64,000 nucleotides of DNA from Syntrophaceae bacterium UBA6109 (GCA_002428445.1 DIWJ01000026.1:5039-69038), one strand, 5' to 3'. Shown: positions 17,952 to 27,479, numbered from the stretch's first letter. The notes: a model not told the origin generated them from the sequence alone. Numbers and translations are program-made.

Positions 17952-19310
17952 CTACGGTTTGCCCACTACATCATTGATCAATTGATCTGTTAACCCCAAG
18001 TAATTCTTCGGATTAAGAAGATCATTGATCTCTGCTTCTGTAAAATATTTCTGAAACTCAGGTGACGTCTTGACAAATTTATCGAATGGAATCCCTTCTT
18101 CAAAGGCCTTCATGGCGCATGCATGAACCATTGAAAACCCCGTTTCTTTTTTCCCTGTTTTTTGTGACAGGGCCAGCATCAACTTCTCAGTCATGATGAG
18201 TCCGCCGCTGATTCTCAGGTTCCGTTCCATGTTCTCAGGTTTTACAATAAGTCCCTTGAAGATGAACTTCGCCTGATTCAGCATCGTGCTTGCCAAAAGA
18301 ACGGTCTCGGGAATCACGAAATCTTCGAGATAAAATGGGCTGTGGTCCCTGAGATCCCGCATGTAAATTTCCGAAAAGCCATTGCTATTTGACCGGATTT
18401 TCTTTGCAAGGGCTTTGATCATTTCGCATCGATTGGGGTTTCTCTTCTGGGGCATGGTGCTGGAACTGATCTGACTTTCGGTATCAAAAGGCTCTTCGGT
18501 CTGGGCAAATTCATTCCTCTGATAAAGGAACAGTTCGTCGGCCATCTTTTCAAACGAAACACTCATGAGTGCAAGCAGCTGCAGGAACTCGCTAAGTCGT
18601 TCAATCTGAGGCTGAATATTAATTTTTGGAGCCTTAAGCCCGAATTTTTCCAAGACCCTCTTTTGCATTTCAACGCATTTTTCACCAAAAAGAAAATGAA
18701 AGGATGAAAAGTTTCCGACGGCGCCTGAAACCGTCCCGACCAAAATCCGCTCCCTGGCCTCTTGAAATCGATCGATATGCTTTCTCACCATATCGGACCA
18801 GATCGCCGCGTTGAAACCGAAAGTAATCGGTAGTGCCTGCTGGCCATGGGTGATTCCCGGCATGACAGTGTCGCGGTATTTATCGGCGAGATGGTTGAGC
18901 GAAGATTGGATATCTTTAAGATCCTGCTGAAAAATATCCATCGTTTTTTTGAGTCGGTACGCAAGCGTAGTATCGAATATATCTTGGGTTGTAGCTCCGT
19001 AATGGATGTACTCTCCTGCACCCTTTTCGCAAACCTCCTTGAATGCCCGTATCATCGCCACACTGGACAACATCGTTTGACTGTAGATTTCGGCGACCCT
19101 TTCGAGTTTTACGTGCTTCAGACTCCCCTTAGCCTTGATTTCCCGGGCTACTTCTTTGGGAATAAATCCCAACTCTGACTGCACTTCAGCCAAGGCGACT
19201 TCAAAGTCAATCCAATCCTGAACGATGGATTCCTCTTCAAATATCTTTCGTACCTCTGGCGACGCGAAATCCTTGCCGTAAATTGCTGAATCTAGAATGT
19301 GCAGAGACAT
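17952..19310 (-). CDS. Fumarase/adenylosuccinate-lyase superfamily lyase (paralogue B)
   Basis: A 452-residue relative of paralogues A and C. It has HYGATTQDIFDTT, THGQQALPITFG and the signature SSSTMPQKRNP, all with the expected catalytic positions. The start at 19310 is chosen for its GGAGG; an in-frame ATG 11 codons upstream has none. It is closer to paralogue C than to A by eye (shared GEY-HYG, SHGQQALP, PQKRNP). The true substrate is unknown; the cluster suggests cleavage of an imported carboxylate or amino-carboxylate. Confidence 0.82.
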   Translation of the reverse strand: MSLHILDSAIYGKDFASPEVRKIFEEESIVQDWIDFEVALAEVQSELGFIPKEVAREIKAKGSLKHVKLERVAEIYSQTMLSSVAMIRAFKEVCEKGAGEYIHYGATTQDIFDTTLAYRLKKTMDIFQQDLKDIQSSLNHLADKYRDTVMPGITHGQQALPITFGFNAAIWSDMVRKHIDRFQEARERILVGTVSGAVGNFSSFHFLFGEKCVEMQKRVLEKFGLKAPKINIQPQIERLSEFLQLLALMSVSFEKMADELFLYQRNEFAQTEEPFDTESQISSSTMPQKRNPNRCEMIKALAKKIRSNSNGFSEIYMRDLRDHSPFYLEDFVIPETVLLASTMLNQAKFIFKGLIVKPENMERNLRISGGLIMTEKLMLALSQKTGKKETGFSMVHACAMKAFEEGIPFDKFVKTSPEFQKYFTEAEINDLLNPKNYLGLTDQLINDVVGKP

Positions 19311-19449
19311 AGAATCCTCCATCTTTATTAGATTACATTTCATTTCATGGTGTCTTGTCGAGAATTGCTCACCTTATCGCATAAGTTAATGGCTATTATT
19401 CCGGGCAAGAGCACCCCCTATTTCTTCTTACCCGCTGCATATTCGAAGA

Positions 19450-20802
19450 TCAAAAGTGGACATCCTGAAAAAACGTCTTCATCGATGCCAGGCTCTCGAT
19501 CCTCATGACCCTTTCCAGAACCGTTTCCGAGGCAGTACCAAGCTGCCTAGCGGTCATAGTTCGATATTTCTCAGTAATTTCCTGGGGAGACATCGGATTT
19601 TCCGGCGTCCCCTTCGGATCCTCAACCCTCGTCGTCAGCGATTCCCCCGCCTTTGTCCTTAGCGCCACGACGGCGCAGTACTTTTCCGGAAACAGGGGCG
19701 TCAATGCCGAGTCACGGTGAAGAGTGATACGATCCATCATGCGAAGAACCGCCGAATCCCTGAGACGTTCTTCCGTGAACGCTTCCAAGCCGACCTGTCG
19801 ATAAACCGCGGCAGTGGCGATGCAAAATGGAAGACAGAATTTTGCAAAAAAAGGCGTCGTCGGTTTCACCTTTTCAAGAAGATCCATCGCCTGGTCATAG
19901 AGGCGGACGTCTACGTGATCGACATCGTCCGGTGAAATGTCATGTTCGGTTACAAGGGTCAGCACGGCGTCGACCGCGGAATGCGTGTGGCCGCAGGAAG
20001 CGTGCTTCTTGATCGAGCATTCCTCTATTGCGTAACGACCTTCGCCAAGACCCGCCGTAGCGGCGCCAAGATTGAAATCTGTCGACGTCGCCCTGAAGAA
20101 GCCTTTTTCACCTTCATAAATGGATGCCGGGCCTGTAAAACCCTTTTGTGCCAAAAAGGCAGCCAAGATACCATTGACAGCAGCCTTGGCAGGGTGAAGC
20201 TGTTTGCTCATGGCATTATCGGTCAGAAACTCCCAGAGACCGGAGGCCTGTGTCCCCGCGTTTCCGATCGCCCACGTCGTCTGGGGTTTGTCCAGGGAAA
20301 GCAGTTTGGCCGCTCCAGCCGCCGCTCCGAAAGTGCCGCAGGTACCTGTTGTGTGCCAGTACCTGTAGTGGCTTCTCCCTACCGCCACGGCCGATCGTAC
20401 TCCAATCTCATAACCCACCACAACCGCCTCGATGAAGCGCTTCCCCGACGGGTTCAACTTTTCAGCCAGTGGCAATATCGCGGAGAATACGGGTGCCCCC
20501 GGGTGGTAGATTCCCTTTCGGTGCCCGTCATCCATTTCTACAACATGAGAACTGATTCCATTCACCAGTGCGGCCATGAGGCAGCTGTTCCTGCTCATGT
20601 CTGCAAGGACCGTGGACTCTTCTTCGCCTTTCAGTTCCTTCGCTACCGCCAATGCCATTTTCGTGGGTGCTTCCCCCGCGCCGTTAATGGCAGAACCTAG
20701 CCAATCCAGAAAAAAGATCTTGGCCTTTTCAAGAACTTCCTGAGGAAGTTGCTGATACTTTAGAGCAACCGAAAAATCGGCAAACGCTTCAGCAATTTTC
20801 AC
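19450..20802 (-). CDS. MmgE/PrpD family protein (paralogue 1)
   Basis: A 450-residue MmgE/PrpD family member, a fold that includes 2-methylcitrate dehydratase, cis-aconitate decarboxylase and iminodisuccinate epimerase. Family landmarks are VVEMDDGHRKGIYHPGAPV (about 87-105), the glycine-rich TGTCGTFGAAAGAAKLL (about 151-167) and CSIKKHASCGHTHSAVDA (about 263-280). The start is GTG with GGAGG 6 bases before it. It is followed by lyases B and A, so an epimerase or dehydratase plus lyase pathway is plausible (inference). Confidence 0.85.
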   Translation of the reverse strand: MKIAEAFADFSVALKYQQLPQEVLEKAKIFFLDWLGSAINGAGEAPTKMALAVAKELKGEEESTVLADMSRNSCLMAALVNGISSHVVEMDDGHRKGIYHPGAPVFSAILPLAEKLNPSGKRFIEAVVVGYEIGVRSAVAVGRSHYRYWHTTGTCGTFGAAAGAAKLLSLDKPQTTWAIGNAGTQASGLWEFLTDNAMSKQLHPAKAAVNGILAAFLAQKGFTGPASIYEGEKGFFRATSTDFNLGAATAGLGEGRYAIEECSIKKHASCGHTHSAVDAVLTLVTEHDISPDDVDHVDVRLYDQAMDLLEKVKPTTPFFAKFCLPFCIATAAVYRQVGLEAFTEERLRDSAVLRMMDRITLHRDSALTPLFPEKYCAVVALRTKAGESLTTRVEDPKGTPENPMSPQEITEKYRTMTARQLGTASETVLERVMRIESLASMKTFFQDVHF

Positions 20803-20833
20803 GACAAACCTCCCTGAAGCTGTAGAGATGCAG

Positions 20834-20874
20834 TGTCTGCGGGCACACCGTGGAAAATGGTGCGCCCGCAGGCA
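20834..20874. other. 16-bp hairpin between dctP and prpD genes
   Basis: TGTCTGCGGGCACACC pairs with GGTGCGCCCGCAGGCA over a 9-base loop; the two differences are G-U compatible. It lies just 3' of the binding-protein gene on the minus strand and has no T-run. Such hairpins often stabilise the upstream mRNA and raise binding-protein output relative to the rest of an operon. Confidence 0.5.
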
Positions 20875-20898
20875 CAGAAATGACTTCTAAGCAATGGC

Positions 20899-21999
20899 TT
20901 AGATGTTGCTATCAGCCTTTATACCGACTTTTCTCTTAAGGTCCTGGCAAGCGTTATACATCTTCACAGCAGAAGGACCTGCGTCGATTGCGTTCTTGCG
21001 GCTTGCCGGCAGATATAGGTCGGCCCATGCCTGTTGCTCAGCCGCGGTCAGCGTATGGAACTTGAAAGACGGCTTCAGCTTGACGAGCTCTTCATGATAC
21101 TGCCTGTCAAGTATCTCGAGCTGCGGTCTCACTTCACGATCGACTTCAAAGCCGGCTTCCTGCATAATCTTCTTCGCCGCCTCAGGCAGGCTGTTGTACC
21201 ATTTTAGATTGAACGCCACCACACCGATACAGACCTGGGCCGGCAGGGGTGCGACGAACCAATCAAACACCTCGTATTCTTTCCGTTCCATCAAGTGGTT
21301 GTAGTAGCCGAGATGACCGTCGATCGTCCCGCGTTGTGCGGCAATATAAAGCTCTGCGCCAGAAAGAGAAACAGGCTGCGCCCCGGCGCCTGCATACATT
21401 TTCGCGTCGCCAACGTTATTGACACGAATCTTCTTCCCCTTCAGATCGGCGGGTTTAATCCACGGTTTCGCCTTTGACATATAGCCGGTCGTGGGCGTCC
21501 AGTGAACAAAGTGATTGACTTTCATGCCTGCCTTCTGAAAATCCTGATCAAGAAGCGCACCTGGTCCTTCTCCCTTCTGGAATGCGTCATACATGGCGAA
21601 AAGGCTCTTCCTTGTGTCCGGGTCGGTATTTCCCGCAATAGCGCAGGAAGGCAGGCCCAGCGCGCTGATCGATGGTACAACGGTGAAAAATTTGTGATCG
21701 TAGTCCCATGCACACTCCAAGGCGCCGGTCTTCAACGCCTGAACCGCCGAGACGTCGGTGTAGAGTTGCGCCGAAGGGTAGAGTTTGATCTTGATTTTCC
21801 CCTCAGACTTCTTCTCTACCTTGCTGATCCACAGTTGATGAGCTTTATCCAGATAGTGACCAACGGGGATTCCATGGTGCATATTGAAAGTAATTTGTTT
21901 GTCGAGTTTACCTGTCTCCGCGGCCGTTCCGATATTGAACGATAGGATCAATATCGTACAAACCAACACCGTAATGAAACCCGCCATACCTTTTTTCAT
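20899..21999 (-). CDS. dctP: TRAP transporter substrate-binding protein (DctP family)
   Basis: A 366-residue periplasmic solute-binding protein for a TRAP transporter. A signal peptide (residues 1-27, ending TAAE) precedes the mature part with the family pattern GIPVGHYLDKAHQLWISKVEKKS and the late GTIDGHLGYYNHL region. The carboxylate-binding Arg is probably in KKIRVNNVGD. The ATG at 21999 is fixed by GGAGGTTTAGCG. TRAP systems import organic anions with the sodium gradient. It is encoded after DctQ and DctM and before a downstream hairpin. Confidence 0.92.
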   Translation of the reverse strand: MKKGMAGFITVLVCTILILSFNIGTAAETGKLDKQITFNMHHGIPVGHYLDKAHQLWISKVEKKSEGKIKIKLYPSAQLYTDVSAVQALKTGALECAWDYDHKFFTVVPSISALGLPSCAIAGNTDPDTRKSLFAMYDAFQKGEGPGALLDQDFQKAGMKVNHFVHWTPTTGYMSKAKPWIKPADLKGKKIRVNNVGDAKMYAGAGAQPVSLSGAELYIAAQRGTIDGHLGYYNHLMERKEYEVFDWFVAPLPAQVCIGVVAFNLKWYNSLPEAAKKIMQEAGFEVDREVRPQLEILDRQYHEELVKLKPSFKFHTLTAAEQQAWADLYLPASRKNAIDAGPSAVKMYNACQDLKRKVGIKADSNI

Positions 22000-22089
22000 C
22001 GCTAAACCTCCACAAACGTTAGATTTGCCGTAGATACGTCCGTCCCCTCTATTCGCCTCATCCCATTTGAATAACAACCCTGTCATTCT

Positions 22090-23409
22090 CTATTTCAGCG
22101 CATGCATGGGCAGCCACAACGCGACTTGGGGAAATATGGCCACCAATGTCATGACCGACATATACATGACAAGATAGGGCCAGCTTCCGCTGATAAGCGT
22201 ACTCATCGTGGCAGGAATGCCTTCGGTCCTGCAGATGCCTGAAATGGCAAACAGGTTCAGGCCGACCGGCGGCGTGATCATCGCACATTCAATGTTGATG
22301 ACCAGCATTACTGCATAGGCAATGACAGGAAACCCATAGGCAACGCAGACTGGATGCAACACTGGTATGGAGATCAGCATGATCGCCGCTCCTTCGAGAA
22401 ACATTCCCATGACCAATATAATCAGCATGGAAATAATCAAGAAGCCAGCCAGGCTGATATCGTTGTCCTTGAAGAAACGGACCATGGCTTCGGATATACC
22501 CGCTTGTACGACGTAACTGCCGAAAAGAACCGCACCGGCTATGATGATGAGGATCATCGCAGACGATCTCACGCCATGCCTCAATACTCCGAGGATATCC
22601 CCGTATTTGATCGTCCCGTGAACAAATAAACAGCCGAAGAGAGACAAGAAACACCCCAATGCGGCCAACTCCGTTGGAGTTGCAAGTCCCGTGTACAAAG
22701 CGATGATGATGAATGCCGGAATGACGAGGCCCCAATAGGATTGCCTCAGGGCATCCCAGCGTTCCTTCCAGCTTGCCGCCTTCGCGACTTTCACGACGCT
22801 CTTCTTCATCGAGCATTTTACGAAAATATAGGCACAGAAAAGAAAGGAAACAATGAGGCCAGGGATCATTCCTGCCATGAACAGATCCCCGATGGATTCC
22901 ATCGTCATCGAACCATAAAAAATCATCGGCAGGCTGGGAGGGATGAGCATGCCCAAGGCACCACCTCCTACGACGGCTCCGGTACTCATCGTTATCGGAT
23001 ATCCGTAGTCTGTCATGTTTTTCACTGCAAAGGCACCCACCATGACGGCGACTGCCACGCTCGTGCCGATCATGGCTGCCAGAACCGAACAGGTCAAAAC
23101 CGTTGCGATACCCAAGCCACCAGGTATGTGGCGCAGCATGGCATCAAAAAACTTGTATAATCGTCCCCCGATCCCAGCCTTGCCTCCGTGACCGAGAATG
23201 ACCCCCATAGTGATGAACAGGGGAACAGCCACCAGGAGAAAGTTGTTTACGCTGCTGAAGAGCATCTGCGGCGCCATAATGAAGGCGGCAGAACCCTTCA
23301 ACATATATAGGCCAAGAATCCCGCATATACCCAAAGTCACACCAACGGGCACTCCGAGAAACAGAAAGACGAGCATCAGTATGATGGGCACATAAATCGT
23401 TGCTTCCAT
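22090..23409 (-). CDS. dctM: TRAP transporter large permease (DctM family)
   Basis: A 439-residue integral membrane protein with about twelve hydrophobic segments, the transport subunit of a TRAP system. Typical segments include FLGVPVGVTLGICG near the N-terminus, GGGALGMLIPPSLPMIFYG in the middle and NIECAMITPPVGLNLFAISG near the end, which mark the two inverted repeats. GGGAGG lies 9 bases before the ATG. It follows dctQ by 24 bases. Confidence 0.95.
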   Translation of the reverse strand: MEATIYVPIILMLVFLFLGVPVGVTLGICGILGLYMLKGSAAFIMAPQMLFSSVNNFLLVAVPLFITMGVILGHGGKAGIGGRLYKFFDAMLRHIPGGLGIATVLTCSVLAAMIGTSVAVAVMVGAFAVKNMTDYGYPITMSTGAVVGGGALGMLIPPSLPMIFYGSMTMESIGDLFMAGMIPGLIVSFLFCAYIFVKCSMKKSVVKVAKAASWKERWDALRQSYWGLVIPAFIIIALYTGLATPTELAALGCFLSLFGCLFVHGTIKYGDILGVLRHGVRSSAMILIIIAGAVLFGSYVVQAGISEAMVRFFKDNDISLAGFLIISMLIILVMGMFLEGAAIMLISIPVLHPVCVAYGFPVIAYAVMLVINIECAMITPPVGLNLFAISGICRTEGIPATMSTLISGSWPYLVMYMSVMTLVAIFPQVALWLPMHALK

Positions 23410-23433
23410 GAAGAAGTCCCTCCCGAACTAAGA

Positions 23434-23895
23434 TCAGGTCTTGAATTCTTTGATGATACGACCAAACGATTCCAGGGCCGTGAAGACCATACCGACGATA
23501 ACAACCGACTGCCACGGCCAAACAACAAAACCCAAGAGAATCGTGGTCTGTTTGCTTTGAAATGCGTCCGCCACCATGAAAAAGCTCAGATAGGCGATCA
23601 TGACAGCAAAGATGAACACGACAACGTACCCGAAAATCTCGACCCACTTCTTCATAAGCGGCGGCATCCGTGTCGTAATCAAATCCACGGAAATCGACGT
23701 ACCTTGCCGAATGGCCGCAGGGAGGCTGAGAAAGCACAGGGAAGGGAGCATGTACTCACACATCTCGTCGACGCCCAGAATCGCATTTCCCGTTGGACGT
23801 CCGATGACATTGTACATGAGGGACATAAACATGAATAAAATAACGATCGCCATCACGTTAATAAAAAAGTCCGTGATTTTTTCTATGACGCGCAT
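23434..23895 (-). CDS. dctQ: TRAP transporter small permease (DctQ family)
   Basis: A 153-residue four-helix membrane protein, the small subunit that pairs with DctM. The family pattern is seen in VDEMCEYMLPSLCFLSLPAAIRQGTSISVD-like text (about 43-72) and a C-terminal KEFKT. The ATG at 23895 is preferred over a GTG three codons upstream because AGGAAGG is 8 bases before it. Confidence 0.9.
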   Translation of the reverse strand: MRVIEKITDFFINVMAIVILFMFMSLMYNVIGRPTGNAILGVDEMCEYMLPSLCFLSLPAAIRQGTSISVDLITTRMPPLMKKWVEIFGYVVVFIFAVMIAYLSFFMVADAFQSKQTTILLGFVVWPWQSVVIVGMVFTALESFGRIIKEFKT

Positions 23896-23957
23896 ATCCG
23901 GCACCTTCCTTTCTGATAAACTTTTTCATTTGTCGGTCACATAAGCCAGCCGGAACA

Positions 23958-24647
23958 TCAGTCTTTTATTTTCTGCTTTAGAAAATTCAGGGCTGTTCCG
24001 ATATGTCCGCGTAAATATTCTTTCGCTTCCTTGCATTGACCTTTTCGAATAAGGTCTATGAGCAATTGATGTCCATTTACCGCTTCTTCGTATTGACCCG
24101 GATCGGATAGGCTTTGATCTGTATAGAAAAAATTATATCGTGAAAGATTGGGTGAAATTGATGAGTACAGGTGCTCCAGCCACTTGCTGCCGCAAGACCT
24201 GACAAGTTCTACGTGAAATAGGGAGAAGATTCTGAAGAATTCCAGCCTTTCGGATACACTGCCAGCGTCGGGAAATTTTTGATTCCTCGCCATTTCCAGA
24301 CTCTTCTCCATTGCCGTAAAATCGCCTATCTTCTTTTCTATCATCAATTCAATGGCGGTTGCCTCTATCGTGTACCGGGTTCTGTAAAGATCCTCACAGT
24401 CCGCAATTGACAATGTCGTAACATATACGCCCTTTCGGGATTCTGTGGAAATCAAGCACTCATTCTCGAGAATCGGGAAGGCTTCGCGGATGGGAGCTCT
24501 ACTGATCTTTAACGTCGCCGACAACGGAATTTCGTTCAGTTTCTGCCCGCCGGCGAATTCGCCCGCAATAATCATATTCCTCAAGTATTGAACCGCAGCA
24601 TCTCTGGCACCGACAATTTCTACACGTAATGCATGGTCATTTCTCAT
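23958..24647 (-). CDS. GntR family transcriptional regulator (FCD type)
   Basis: A 229-residue regulator. The N-terminal winged helix carries LRNMIIAGEFAGGQKLNEIPLSATLKISRAPIREA-like text (about 22-57), and the C-terminal helical FCD domain (about 80-225) should bind a small carboxylate ligand. It is encoded inside the operon it probably controls. The candidate operator at 27480-27493 has the ATTGT-N2-ACAAT form used by many FCD regulators. AAGGAG lies 6 bases before the ATG. Confidence 0.92.
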   Translation of the reverse strand: MRNDHALRVEIVGARDAAVQYLRNMIIAGEFAGGQKLNEIPLSATLKISRAPIREAFPILENECLISTESRKGVYVTTLSIADCEDLYRTRYTIEATAIELMIEKKIGDFTAMEKSLEMARNQKFPDAGSVSERLEFFRIFSLFHVELVRSCGSKWLEHLYSSISPNLSRYNFFYTDQSLSDPGQYEEAVNGHQLLIDLIRKGQCKEAKEYLRGHIGTALNFLKQKIKD

Positions 24648-24662
24648 GGGCCGCTCCTTCTG

Positions 24663-26018
24663 TTATATCGAAACAACGCGATCAATACATACCTGGGCCA
24701 GACCGAGATGGTTCTCAGGTTTCAACAAATCCCGGATCTCCTTTTCGGACAAGTAACTCCGGATTTCCTGATTTTTCAGGATGTACTCATCAAATGGTGC
24801 ATTGCTTTCGAAGGCCTCCATGGCCGCTTTATGAATGATGGCGTGGGCCGTCTGTTTCTTTCCGGTTCGCTTCGAGAGCGCGAGCATCAGCGGCTCCGTT
24901 GCAATGAGCCCCTGGAGCATGTCGAGATTCCGCTTCATGACATCTTTCTTGACAGTAAGGTTCTTGAAAACGTGCTTTGCGTTGTTCAGCATCGCGCCCA
25001 CCAGCACGCATGTTTCGGGAATGACCATATCTTCCATGTAGAATCCGACGAAGTCATGAGAGTCCGTCATGTGAGTCTCAGCAAAGGCGCCTGCGTTGGA
25101 GCGGATCTTCTTGCACCAGGCGATGATCGACTCGCAGTAAACGGGATTCCTCTTCTGCGGCAGAGAACTGGACCCGATCTGATGTTCGGTATCGAATGGT
25201 TCTTCGAGTTCGCCGATCTCATTTCTCTGTTGCGCATAAATGTCGCCACAGATCTTATCGAAGGTGATTGAAAGGACTGACAGGAGGTTCATGAATTCCG
25301 CAAGTCGGTCCATGTGCCTGCGGAACGATATCCTGTTGGGAAACAATCCCAGGCGCTCCAGCATCCGCTTCTCCAATTCAAGGCATTTCTCTCCGCTGAT
25401 CATGTAGTGGGAGGCGTGAGTGCCGACGGCTCCTTTGATACTGCCCAGCAGAACCCTTTTTCTGGCTTCCTGGAATCTCTCGATATTTTTGGAAATAGCG
25501 TCCGACCAGACTGCGGCAACAAAGCCGAATGTCGTCGGCAGCGCCTGCTGGCCGTGCGATCTTTCGGCCATGAGGGTGTGCCTGTGCTCGTCCGCCAAAC
25601 GGTTTAGGTAGAGCCTGATGGTCTCCAGGTCTTTCTCAAAAACATCCATTGCCCTTCTCATGCGATAGGCCAATGTGTTCTCAAAGAATTCCGGACTGCA
25701 TGACCCATAGTGGACGTATTCGCCTGCTCCATTTTCGCATACCTCGGCAAGGGCACGGATCGTTGCAACGCTGGCAATCTTGATTTTTTGATGGATTTGC
25801 AGGATTCGATCGACGCTTACGTAATTGAGAGAAGCTTTGGCCTTTATTTCTTTCGCCACTGCCTGAGGAATGATTCCCAATTCGCCCTGGATCTCCGCCA
25901 GGATCGCTTCGAAATAGAGCCAGCTTTCAATCACCCCTTTTTCATCGAAAATCGCCTTGATCTCCGGTGCATCGAAATCGCTCGCAAAAAGTTTTGTCTC
26001 CATCATATGAACGGCCAT
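24663..26018 (-). CDS. Fumarase/adenylosuccinate-lyase superfamily lyase (paralogue C, altered motif)
   Basis: A 451-residue lyase similar to paralogue B. It keeps SHGQQALPTTFG and the catalytic loop GSSSLPQKRNP. The first conserved region, which in B reads HYGATTQDIFDTT, is here HYGSCSPEFFENT, so the conserved Thr-Thr-Gln-Asp is lost. These residues normally contact the substrate, so specificity has probably changed. GAGGAG 8 bases upstream marks the ATG at 26018. Second gene of the island operon, 22 bases after prpD paralogue 2. Confidence 0.8.
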   Translation of the reverse strand: MAVHMMETKLFASDFDAPEIKAIFDEKGVIESWLYFEAILAEIQGELGIIPQAVAKEIKAKASLNYVSVDRILQIHQKIKIASVATIRALAEVCENGAGEYVHYGSCSPEFFENTLAYRMRRAMDVFEKDLETIRLYLNRLADEHRHTLMAERSHGQQALPTTFGFVAAVWSDAISKNIERFQEARKRVLLGSIKGAVGTHASHYMISGEKCLELEKRMLERLGLFPNRISFRRHMDRLAEFMNLLSVLSITFDKICGDIYAQQRNEIGELEEPFDTEHQIGSSSLPQKRNPVYCESIIAWCKKIRSNAGAFAETHMTDSHDFVGFYMEDMVIPETCVLVGAMLNNAKHVFKNLTVKKDVMKRNLDMLQGLIATEPLMLALSKRTGKKQTAHAIIHKAAMEAFESNAPFDEYILKNQEIRSYLSEKEIRDLLKPENHLGLAQVCIDRVVSI

Positions 26019-26040
26019 TGCAAATTCTCCTCGAATCCAA

Positions 26041-27420
26041 TCATTCTGCCATGAGTTTTGCGGCAAGAGTGCTGATGTTTTTTTCCTTCTCCAGCTTCTG
26101 AATCGATGCCATTAGATCAGCCGTCTTTGCTCTCAAAGGGACTGAATCCATGAGCTTCCTTGCCTTGCTGGCCAATTCGTCCCACGTCAGGCGGTTTTCA
26201 GGATCACCCTTTGGATAGTCAATCCTCGTACTGTAGGTTGCTCCATCCTTCGTTTCGATTTCGACGGTCGCCGCCCATTGCTTCGGATAAAGTTTCTCGA
26301 TCTGAGGGTTTTCCACACATTGAACCCTTGCCGCGAGGCCGAGAATATCTTTCGCACGAAGGTTTTTTTCGTTGAACCGATCGAGAGAGACATCGCCGTA
26401 AGAAAGCGCAAGCGCAGCACCGAAGGGCATACTGAACTGGGCGCCGTACGTTGTCGTCGGCCGAAACTTGTTCTCCATCGGATAGACGACGATGGGAAAT
26501 CCTGCCTTCAATATCCCAAGCGTCACTTTTTTTACGTCAGCGGCCTCAATCTTCTTTTCATTTTTCAGTTTGAGAATTCCATCGATGGGAGGTTGCATGT
26601 ATCTGCAACAGGCGTGCGGCTTGATACTGCAGCGCAGGATTTCAAAACTCTCCCCCATCTTGTCAAGGATCTTCTTTGCATCTGCGTGATCGGAGTAGGC
26701 GTGCAGGAAACCGTGTACTCCTTCCAGGATTGAGCGAGGCCCAGTGAAACCGCGCTTCGCCAGCATGCTCGCTATGATTCCGTTGTGCGCCGCCCAACCG
26801 CAATGCATCCTCTTTGTCCATGAACCATCAGACAAGAATTCCAGAGAGGCCGCGGCTTGACTCCCCGCAATACCAAGAGCCATGGCGATCTGCTCCCTCG
26901 TCAGCCCCATGATCTTCGCCACGGCCGCAGCCGCGCCGAATACCCCACAGGTTCCCGTAGGATGAAAACCTCTGTCGTAATGCTGCCTCGGGCCGATTGC
27001 CTTCCCGATACGGATCATCACTTCGTATCCGACAACGACGCCCTCGATAAACTCCCTGCCACCCTTGCCCGTCATCTCACAGGCGGCTAAACACGCCGGA
27101 ACAATGACGGTTCCGGGATGCAGAGAAGATTCGTTGTTCACATCGTCCAATTCAAGTGCGTGACAGGCCGTACCATTGGCCAATGCGGCATACTGATAGG
27201 GTGCCAGATTTTTTGTACCGATGACCACACCACCGGAACCGGTGGAGGAATTTTCGGCCACAAATCCCTGCATGATCCTGGAAGAAGTTTCCTTTGTGCC
27301 CCGAACAGTTACGGCGAGTGTATCAAGAGTATAATACTTGGCACTCTCCACGACTTCATTTGGCAAAGCCGCAAATTTCAATTTCCTGCAATAGGCTGCG
27401 AGTTCTTCCGCAATTTGCAT
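26041..27420 (-). CDS. MmgE/PrpD family protein (paralogue 2)
   Basis: A 459-residue MmgE/PrpD protein and first gene of the island operon. Landmarks are HALELDDVNNESSLHPGTV (about 86-104), TGTCGVFGAAAAVAKIMG (about 154-171) and CSIKPHACCRYMQPPIDG (about 264-281). It differs from paralogue 1 throughout, so the two are old duplicates or separate recruits. GAGGTG 4 bases before the ATG serves as ribosome-binding site. Family members act as dehydratases, decarboxylases or epimerases of di- and tricarboxylates. Confidence 0.85.
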   Translation of the reverse strand: MQIAEELAAYCRKLKFAALPNEVVESAKYYTLDTLAVTVRGTKETSSRIMQGFVAENSSTGSGGVVIGTKNLAPYQYAALANGTACHALELDDVNNESSLHPGTVIVPACLAACEMTGKGGREFIEGVVVGYEVMIRIGKAIGPRQHYDRGFHPTGTCGVFGAAAAVAKIMGLTREQIAMALGIAGSQAAASLEFLSDGSWTKRMHCGWAAHNGIIASMLAKRGFTGPRSILEGVHGFLHAYSDHADAKKILDKMGESFEILRCSIKPHACCRYMQPPIDGILKLKNEKKIEAADVKKVTLGILKAGFPIVVYPMENKFRPTTTYGAQFSMPFGAALALSYGDVSLDRFNEKNLRAKDILGLAARVQCVENPQIEKLYPKQWAATVEIETKDGATYSTRIDYPKGDPENRLTWDELASKARKLMDSVPLRAKTADLMASIQKLEKEKNISTLAAKLMAE

Positions 27421-27479
27421 AATTCACCTCGAAGGCTGGAAATCGACCGGATTTAGATACCGCTTTGCACTTGATTGTG

